A stretch of DNA of 64,000 nt from an uncultured Flavobacteriaceae bacterium. GTDB lineage: Bacteria > Bacteroidota > Bacteroidia > Flavobacteriales > Flavobacteriaceae. The stretch covers positions 124,001-188,000 of the forward strand of contig CANNAC010000007.1 of NCBI GenBank assembly GCA_947502495.1, in the 5' to 3' direction. Position 1 is the first letter of the stretch. Each line of letters opens with the position of its first letter. Below the pieces are notes generated by a model that was not told the origin of the DNA, searched no databases, and saw only the letters and a program-made list of their open reading frames with translations. The translations under genes and the position numbers were made by a program. Below are positions 58,320 through 64,000 of this stretch, one piece after another.

Positions 58320-59183
58320 ATGAATAATATGATGATACCTTTATGGAAGCGCTTTTCTTTATGCGCACTTTTTATTTGCATTTTATCTTGTAATAAAGAG
58401 ACTAATGACCACTTTCCGGAACTCGTAAAAGTGTCTTTGCGTGAAGTCGGACATCAATTATTACTCACAAATGGAGACAGTACTTCTGTGGTTAGTCCGG
58501 TAATTGCTTTAGATGAAAATAAATTTCAAGTAACCTTTGAAAACACCTTAAGCATTCAGCCAGATAGTTTGGTAGCTATTATTAAACGTAGTTTTGAAAA
58601 AGCAGATTTACCCCAACATTATATAACCGAAGTAACACAATGTGAAGATTTTGAAGTTGCCTACAGTTATGCCATGCAAGAAAATAATGAGAAAGGAATT
58701 ATACCTTGCCGCGGGAGAGAATTAATAAAAGGATGTTATCAGGTTGCCGTACAGTTTACCAAAGTCACCGCACAAAATAAAACTCAAACCAAAATTCTAT
58801 ATATATTGTTTTTAGTGTTTTTGTTACTGCTTGTTGTTTTTTCGTATAGACGTACATCGAAACAAAAAGTAGAAGCAGATGCTGTTGATTTTACCGCTTT
58901 AGGAAGATTTAAATTTTATCCAGAACAAAATAAATTGATAAAAGAAGCTACCGAGATTAGCCTGTCTAAAAAAGAATGTGAATTACTAGCACTTTTTGTA
59001 GCACAGCCCAATCAAGTAATTAAACGAGAAGAGCTAACTAAAAAAGTTTGGGAAGACAAAGGCGTTATTGTTGGTAGAAGTTTAGATACCTATATTTCTA
59101 AATTGCGAAACAAGTTAAAAGAGGATAGCTCTATTAAAATAATTAATGTACATGGTGTTGGTTATAAGTTAGAGGTTCATTAG
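58320..59183 (+). CDS. Membrane-tethered winged-helix transcriptional regulator
   Basis: Starting at ATG 58320 (MNNMMIPLWKRF) the protein has 287 residues; an upstream frame lacks an ATG. An N-terminal signal or anchor (ending near LSCNKE, possible lipobox) leads to a periplasmic domain (about 25-155) with three or four Cys (ECDFE, PCRGRELIKGCY). A membrane helix follows (ILYILFLVFLLLLVVFSY), then a cytoplasmic OmpR-type winged helix (about 192-287, CELLALFVAQPNQVIKREEL, SLDTYISKLRNKL). The layout suggests a one-component regulator sensing an envelope signal, perhaps with the divergent TonB protein. Confidence 0.8.
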   Translation: MNNMMIPLWKRFSLCALFICILSCNKETNDHFPELVKVSLREVGHQLLLTNGDSTSVVSPVIALDENKFQVTFENTLSIQPDSLVAIIKRSFEKADLPQHYITEVTQCEDFEVAYSYAMQENNEKGIIPCRGRELIKGCYQVAVQFTKVTAQNKTQTKILYILFLVFLLLLVVFSYRRTSKQKVEADAVDFTALGRFKFYPEQNKLIKEATEISLSKKECELLALFVAQPNQVIKREELTKKVWEDKGVIVGRSLDTYISKLRNKLKEDSSIKIINVHGVGYKLEVH

Positions 59184-59206
59184 TAATATAAACTGCTAGG
59201 CTATTT

Positions 59207-60940
59207 TTAACGCTTTAATGTAAAATGCCCACTAAATATTTTTTCTTCGTTTTCATCGTCTACATAGTGAAGCGTAAACCAATAGTCGTCGGTTGGGGCA
59301 AAATCGCCATTAAAAGTACCATCCCATCCATGGCTATTACTGCCAATTTGTTTTAATAATTTACCGTACCTATTATATATGGAGACTTTTAAAACTTGAA
59401 GTGATGCTGCACTTTCAATGTGCCAATAATCATGTATAGTATCTCCGTTTGGCGTGAAGAAACTCGGGTAATTAAAAAACAGTTTCTCTAGAATAATTTC
59501 ATGGCAGTCCAAATTATTTCGGATATAAAAATGATGCAGTCCTTGACCAATATTATTAAAAATATTGGAGGATTGATATGCACCTTCATCCAAACGGAAC
59601 TCAAATTCGCCATCTCCAACAACAATAATTTCTACAGCATTGTTTATAGCAAATAATGGAGAAGTCACTTTTAATGTAGCATCAAAAGGAGTGAAGCTAC
59701 TTAAAATCTCTATTTGGGTATCGATTTCGTTTTCACAAAGAGCATCTGTGAAAGTGAAATTAGAATAGGTGCCAGAGGCTAAGCTACTAAGAGTAATGCT
59801 TCCATTGGTATTTGCTGTATAAACTTCTGGAGTGCTTGGCATTCCATTAAAGGTATATCCAACCGTATAGTTTTCATTTGGGTCTAAACCAATAGCTATA
59901 ATTTGACCCGTATCCGGTTCGCATGGAAGTGGGTTTACATGTGAAATATTTATGACTGGCGGCGGATCAAAACTTACATCCAGTTCTTCTAGAATATAAT
60001 AATATGTAAAAACTGCGGTTTCGTCTGGTGCAATATTTCCTAGATTGAAAGCGATAGAAATAGCCTCATCTACTTGTGTCGATGTACTACCTTCTGCGGT
60101 AGTAAATGCATAGCCATTCCAAACCTCGGAAGCCATGCGATTAAAAAAACCACCATAACTAACTCTCGATCTACTATCTAAAGCATAAAAACTAACCACA
60201 GATCCATCAGAATCGTCAATGAATCCTAAGTCATTTACATTAAAACTTGGTGGTTGCGAAGCGCTAACAAAGCTAATGTTATTTGTAGAAGACCCTTGCG
60301 AAATTATTTCCATATCGGTATTAAATTCATACGGATTTAAGATAACCTGATTGTTGTCAGGATCTACACTATGCATAAAAAAAAGGTTTCGTTTTGTTTC
60401 CGAGGATGCATTATAAATAATGGTAGACATCTTAATAAAGAGACCGTCTGAGGTAATATTGTAAAACCTTTTAACTTGAAGATTTTCTATTTCTCCTTCC
60501 CAAAAAAGTTGGGAATAGTCGGAGTAACAGCTGGAAAGTAGCGTAGAAGCACTACTTACTTTTCCTGGTATATCAAAAGAGACATTTCTAGGATTCGAGT
60601 TATTGCTGTAATTCACACCATTTATTTCTAGCGTAAATCCTTCTTCCGCTATTCCTGGTGTAAAAAAATCACCATCATAATCTATCCAATTATCTTTTTG
60701 CGGATTCGCGATAAACCCAAACTTATTCGTTAGGTATTCTCTGTTTTCGTGAAAGCTTGCAGGTTTGTTTTCTGTTCTAGCACCAAAACTTCCAGGTCTT
60801 CCAATTCCAATTTCTATGTAATTACCTTTGGCCCATCCTTCATTATCTATAATTACGGCTTCCACTTGGCAATAACTAAACTCGAAAAAGAAAAATAGAA
60901 AAACAAATAAATAAGTATATCGCTTATTTGTCAATAGCAT
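59207..60940 (-). CDS. T9SS type B secreted protein (gliding-motility C-terminal-type domain)
   Basis: The 577-residue protein has a signal peptide (to about residue 24) and a long beta-rich region without clear domains, including GIGRPGSFGARTENKPASFH and LFFMHSVDPDNNQVILNPYE. The last 90 residues form a T9SS type B sorting domain: FFTPNGDTIHDYWHI, VSIYNRYGKLLKQI, WDGTFNGDFAPTDDYWFTLHY, FSGHFTLKR. It should be exported to the surface. No function beyond secretion is supported. Confidence 0.88.
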   Translation of the reverse strand: MLLTNKRYTYLFVFLFFFFEFSYCQVEAVIIDNEGWAKGNYIEIGIGRPGSFGARTENKPASFHENREYLTNKFGFIANPQKDNWIDYDGDFFTPGIAEEGFTLEINGVNYSNNSNPRNVSFDIPGKVSSASTLLSSCYSDYSQLFWEGEIENLQVKRFYNITSDGLFIKMSTIIYNASSETKRNLFFMHSVDPDNNQVILNPYEFNTDMEIISQGSSTNNISFVSASQPPSFNVNDLGFIDDSDGSVVSFYALDSRSRVSYGGFFNRMASEVWNGYAFTTAEGSTSTQVDEAISIAFNLGNIAPDETAVFTYYYILEELDVSFDPPPVINISHVNPLPCEPDTGQIIAIGLDPNENYTVGYTFNGMPSTPEVYTANTNGSITLSSLASGTYSNFTFTDALCENEIDTQIEILSSFTPFDATLKVTSPLFAINNAVEIIVVGDGEFEFRLDEGAYQSSNIFNNIGQGLHHFYIRNNLDCHEIILEKLFFNYPSFFTPNGDTIHDYWHIESAASLQVLKVSIYNRYGKLLKQIGSNSHGWDGTFNGDFAPTDDYWFTLHYVDDENEEKIFSGHFTLKR

Positions 60941-60990
60941 GTTTTTGCTATAAATATAGAGAATTAAATATAAAAGAGGAGCTACAAAAC

Positions 60991-61159
60991 TGTCATTTTG
61001 AGCATAGCCGAAAAATGGCTATAATTATAAATAGGTGAAATGGATTTCTCCACTTTGGTGGAAAGGACAGCGGGATTTAAAAGTGTATCAAACAAAAAAA
61101 GGAACTACAATTTGTAGTTCCTTTTTTATTATTAGATACTGAAACAAGTTCAGTATGAC
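60991..61159. repeat. Repeats between the T9SS type B gene and lysS
   Basis: 60991-61069 is an inverted pair starting TGTCATTTTGAGCATAGCCG and ending CTTTGGTGGAAAGGACA, like the E2-E1 repeat at 32889-32953. 61134-61159, read on the minus strand, is GTCATACTGAACTTGTTTCA plus GTATCT, directly after the lysS stop and along its transcription. Confidence 0.75.
61094..61128. terminator. Terminator after lysS
   Basis: AAAAAAAGGAACTACAA and TTGTAGTTCCTTTTTT pair almost perfectly with A and T runs outside, 37 bases after the lysS stop. Confidence 0.92.
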
Positions 61160-61165
61160 AAATCG

Positions 61166-62860
61166 TTATACTATTTCAACAAACAAACCATCCTCCGTTT
61201 TATTCACTTTGGCAAGATTGTTTTTAGTCAGTTCTTTTATGGTTTTATCCCATTTTTTATTCGATAAACCAGACTTTCCTTTTAAATCATTAAGTGCTAA
61301 TTTTTCAGCAGCTTTTAATATTTTTAAAACATCTTTGGCTTCCTCACTAATTGCTAATGCTTTTTTCTCTGGTCGCATTTGCGGAAAGAATAAAACTTCC
61401 TGTATACTTTGGTTATTGGTTAAAAACATGATTAATCGATCCATACCAATACCCATTCCAGAAGTTGGAGGCATACCATATTCTAAAGCACGTAAAAAGT
61501 CATGATCAATAAACTCGGTAGCTTCATCATCTCCTTTTGCAGCCAGTTTTAATTGGTGCTCAAAACGCTCACGTTGATCAATTGGGTCATTTAATTCCGA
61601 ATATGCATTCGCAATTTCTTTACCACAAACCATTAACTCAAAACGTTCTGTTAATTCTGGGTTGTCTCTATGTTCTTTACATAACGGACTCATCTCTTTC
61701 GGGTAGTCTGTAATATAGGTTGGCTGTATGTAGTTTCCTTCACACTTTTCCCCAAAAATTTCATCAATAAGCTTTCCTTTCCCCATGGTTGCATCAACAG
61801 CAATTCCCATTCCTTTTGCAGCTTCTCTAATTTCATCTTCACTTTTATCCGAAATATCAAAACCAGTAAAATGCTTAATAGAATCTGCCATAGTAACTCT
61901 AGCATAAGGCGCTTTAAAGTCTATTTCATGTTCTCCAAAAGTAGCTTTACTTGTTCCGTTTACGGCAATAGCACAATGTTCTAGTAAGCGCTCACAGAAA
62001 TCCATCATCCAGTTGTAATCTTTATAAGACACATAAATTTCCATTGCTGTAAATTCCGGATTGTGCGTTCGGTCCATTCCTTCGTTTCTAAAGTTTTTAG
62101 AAAACTCATACACACCATCAAAACCACCAACAATTAAACGTTTTAGGTATAACTCATTAGCAATTCGCATATATAACGGAATGTCTAAAGAGTTGTGATG
62201 CGTAGTAAAAGGTCGTGCAGCTGCTCCACCAGGAATTGGCTGTAAGATTGGCGTTTCTACTTCAAAATATCCAGCCTCATTAAAGAATGAGCGCATCGCA
62301 TTAAAAAGTTTGGTTCTTTTTACAAAAACCTCTTTTACTTTTGGGTTTACCACTAAATCGGCATAACGTTGTCTGTAACGTAATTCCGGATCGTTAAATG
62401 CATCGTGTAAATTACCATCTGCATCTTCTTTTGGTAATGGTAATGGTTTTAAAGCTTTACTTAAAAGTGTAAAGTTGGTAACTCTAACACTTTTTTGTCC
62501 CACTTTAGTAGTGAACAATTCCCCTTCAATACCAATGAAATCACCAATATCTAGTAATTTTTTATATACCTCATTGTACTTGGTTTTATCCTCACCAGCA
62601 CAAATTTCGTCTCTATTAAAATATACTTGTATTCTACCTTCACTATCTTGAAGTTCGGCAAAACTCGCATTACCTTGAATACGTCTTGACATTAATCGTC
62701 CAGCGATATTTACTTTTTCACCTTCTTTAAATTCCTTCTTTATCTTACTAGAAAGATGGGTTAAAGGGTATAAATCTGCTGGATATGGGTTAATGCCTAA
62801 TTCGCGTAATTTGGCTAACTTATCTCTTCGTACTAATTCTTGTTCCGATAATTGCGACAT
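61166..62860 (-). CDS. lysS: Lysyl-tRNA synthetase (class II)
   Basis: The start at 62860 (MSQLSEQELVRRDKLAKLRE) gives 564 residues; ten further in-frame codons upstream are not typical. The N-terminal OB-fold tRNA-binding domain (about 55-150) is followed by the class II catalytic core: motif 1 FEVETPILQPIPGGAAARPF, motif 2 FRNEGMDRTHNPEF (about residue 258) and motif 3 GMGIGMDRLIMFLT. The C-terminal extension after motif 3 (about 60 residues, LALNDLKGKSGLSNKKWDKT) is found in Bacteroidota. It charges tRNA-Lys. Identification is secure. Confidence 0.97.
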   Translation of the reverse strand: MSQLSEQELVRRDKLAKLRELGINPYPADLYPLTHLSSKIKKEFKEGEKVNIAGRLMSRRIQGNASFAELQDSEGRIQVYFNRDEICAGEDKTKYNEVYKKLLDIGDFIGIEGELFTTKVGQKSVRVTNFTLLSKALKPLPLPKEDADGNLHDAFNDPELRYRQRYADLVVNPKVKEVFVKRTKLFNAMRSFFNEAGYFEVETPILQPIPGGAAARPFTTHHNSLDIPLYMRIANELYLKRLIVGGFDGVYEFSKNFRNEGMDRTHNPEFTAMEIYVSYKDYNWMMDFCERLLEHCAIAVNGTSKATFGEHEIDFKAPYARVTMADSIKHFTGFDISDKSEDEIREAAKGMGIAVDATMGKGKLIDEIFGEKCEGNYIQPTYITDYPKEMSPLCKEHRDNPELTERFELMVCGKEIANAYSELNDPIDQRERFEHQLKLAAKGDDEATEFIDHDFLRALEYGMPPTSGMGIGMDRLIMFLTNNQSIQEVLFFPQMRPEKKALAISEEAKDVLKILKAAEKLALNDLKGKSGLSNKKWDKTIKELTKNNLAKVNKTEDGLFVEIV

Positions 62861-62966
62861 GTTAATTTTATGTTTTTTAAGAAGCCACAAAGATACATTA
62901 AAGCTAGTAATTAGAAAATGCTTTTTTGGGCAATCCCTCTTTCGCTTAAAAAAAAGCTTCAGAGGG

Positions 62967-63056
62967 CCGCGCTATTCGTTATATCTTTTTTTCAGGAGAG
63001 GAATAAACCGAAACTTTTTACAAAAAAAAAAGGATGCCACTACTATCGCTATTGCA
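62967..63056 (-). repeat. Degenerate GCGTTAGGG-type element, copy 4
   Basis: Read on the minus strand it has GGATGCC-adjacent TTTTTT tracts: AGTGGCATCCTTTTTTTTTT on one side and GAAAAAAAGATATAACGAAT, AGCGCGGCCC on the other, with a 27-base loop. The outer GCGTTAGGG and GTAACGC ends have decayed. The order matches copy 1 at 8313-8412. Confidence 0.5.
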
Positions 63057-63154
63057 AATTGTAACAAATCATAAACACTTGCGTCCAATAAGTATCATCA
63101 ATCAATCTTCCTACGCATTATAAAGCTTCGGAAGACAAATTAAAATCAAATCAA

Positions 63155-63313
63155 ATGAGTTTTTGGAGAGTCTTACTATCAATATTATGTCCACCTTTAG
63201 CCGTCTTAGATAAAGGCTGCGGATCGATACTAATTGTTTTTATATTATGGATCTGCGGATGGGTTCCTGGTGTAATTGCAGCATTAGTAATTTTAAATAA
63301 TCCGGAAAGATAA
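63155..63313 (+). CDS. YqaE/Pmp3 family small membrane protein
   Basis: The 52-residue protein reads MSFWRVLLSILCPPLAVLDK, then GCGSILIVFILWICGWVPGV, then IAALVILNNPER. It has the family pattern of two membrane helices with PPLAV and GWVPGVIAAL blocks (UPF0057/Pmp3). In yeast and plants these proteins affect membrane potential and stress tolerance; the bacterial role is unclear. The start codon is clear, and the next gene starts 37 bases later. Confidence 0.93.
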   Translation: MSFWRVLLSILCPPLAVLDKGCGSILIVFILWICGWVPGVIAALVILNNPER

Positions 63314-63349
63314 AATACGTACCTTTGTTTCACATTAAAATCTTTAAGA

Positions 63350-64000
63350 ATGAAACAATTTTTACTAGCAATTGCAAGCGTTTTTTTATTAACCAGTTGT
63401 AATTTTACCGAAGAAATAAGCTTTAATCCAGATGGTTCTGGAGAATTTATCATGCGTTATGATATGAGTGAAGTGATGAAAACCATGGAAGAAATGGGTG
63501 GCGGAAAAAAAGACGATGGAAAAGAGAAAATAAAGCTAGATAGCGTCATGTACTTTAAAGATATGTTGGTAGAAAAAGCAGATAGTATCGCTACTTTACC
63601 ACAAGAAGAACAAGCGAAACTAAAGAATTTGGAAAACATTGTTATTAAAATGAAAATGGATGAAGAAGCTGGTGTTTTCGACTTAGGCTTTGGTTCTACA
63701 TTTACTAATTTAAAAGAATTACCAGAAGCTTTATCAAAAATTGAAGAAGCCAAAAAGATGAATTCCGAAAGTAATTCACAATTTGGTCAAATGGGTGAAA
63801 GTGCAGTGGCTAAAGCATCGGAAAGTGTTTTTGAGTATGTAGATTTTACTTATGACGGAAAAACTTTTTCTCGATTTATCAAAGAAGATTATGAGATTGC
63901 TCCCGAAGACATGGAAACCTTAGACGCCGAAATAAGCGAAATGGGAGATTCTAAAGAAGTGTTTGAAGCCATGAGTTATACCTTGGTATATAACTTCCCA
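63350..64000 (+). CDS. Lipoprotein of unknown function (3' end outside window)
   Basis: The frame runs from ATG 63350 to the window edge (217 codons) with no stop. The N-terminus MKQFLLAIASVFLLTSCNFT has a lipobox (LLTSC, Cys 17). The mature part begins with a short strand motif (EISFNPDGSGEFIMRYDMS) followed by Lys-, Glu- and Met-rich helical sequence. No domain is recognised. It follows the YqaE gene on the same strand and may be cotranscribed with it. Confidence 0.85.
   Translation, partial: MKQFLLAIASVFLLTSCNFTEEISFNPDGSGEFIMRYDMSEVMKTMEEMGGGKKDDGKEKIKLDSVMYFKDMLVEKADSIATLPQEEQAKLKNLENIVIKMKMDEEAGVFDLGFGSTFTNLKELPEALSKIEEAKKMNSESNSQFGQMGESAVAKASESVFEYVDFTYDGKTFSRFIKEDYEIAPEDMETLDAEISEMGDSKEVFEAMSYTLVYNFP

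Noticed and set aside
62793-63074. Plus-strand frame upstream of the YqaE gene
   Set aside because: It is antisense to the lysS start and runs through a degenerate repeat.

Overview
The window comes from the chromosome of a member of the Bacteroidota, almost certainly a gliding, probably aquatic Flavobacteriaceae. The evidence is the low GC content, several secreted proteins with type IX secretion (T9SS) C-terminal sorting domains, TAnnTTTG-type promoter elements, a TonB receptor with a carboxypeptidase-like plug extension, GSCFA, DUF4230 and GDYXXLXY proteins, and dense flavobacterial intergenic repeats. No rRNA, tRNA, CRISPR array or transposase gene was seen.

Layout. 1-6.4 kb: the 3' part of alaS, then GSCFA, DUF4230, rhodanese, an arylsulfotransferase-like lipoprotein and a T9SS cargo protein. 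6.5-21.4 kb: a complete aerobic phenylacetate operon in the order TetR regulator, paaE, paaA, paaB, paaC, paaD, paaG, paaH, paaI, a zinc metallopeptidase, paaJ, paaZ, a GIY-YIG gene, paaF, a small hypothetical gene and paaY. 21.4-30.5 kb: an AraC regulator, aldehyde dehydrogenase, PaaK ligase, TonB receptor, copper amine oxidase and SCO copper chaperone. Together these can take phenylethylamine-like amines to phenylacetyl-CoA and feed the paa operon. 30.5-35.0 kb: an Lrp regulator divergent from a 2-oxoacid dehydrogenase E2 and a fused E1, with a second GIY-YIG gene inserted in the 5' end of the E2 gene. 35-64 kb: mostly housekeeping and envelope genes: hutU, a very large CUB-repeat T9SS protein, hemL, an M49-like peptidase, a diheme lipoprotein, an M28 peptidase, two YceI proteins, a TonB-like protein opposite a membrane-tethered winged-helix regulator, lysS, and a partial lipoprotein gene at the right edge.

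The most unusual signal is a system of small palindromic repeats. Nearly every junction in the paa operon carries one to three, while the adjacent amine-oxidase cluster has none. Some lie in frame inside coding regions (GSCFA, PaaH, E2). Both small GIY-YIG nuclease genes sit between two such hairpins in inverted orientation, with the TCTCAT-like tail always facing the gene. Two of the four terminal hairpins are identical over 20-21 bases to solitary repeats elsewhere in the window. The E2 copy is bracketed by a 40-bp perfect direct repeat of the E2 gene itself, and the interrupted reading frames now overlap end to start (leader, nuclease, E2). This suggests that the hairpin-GIY-YIG-hairpin unit is a small mobile element and that the solitary hairpins are its non-autonomous copies. 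That is inference and needs comparison with other genomes.
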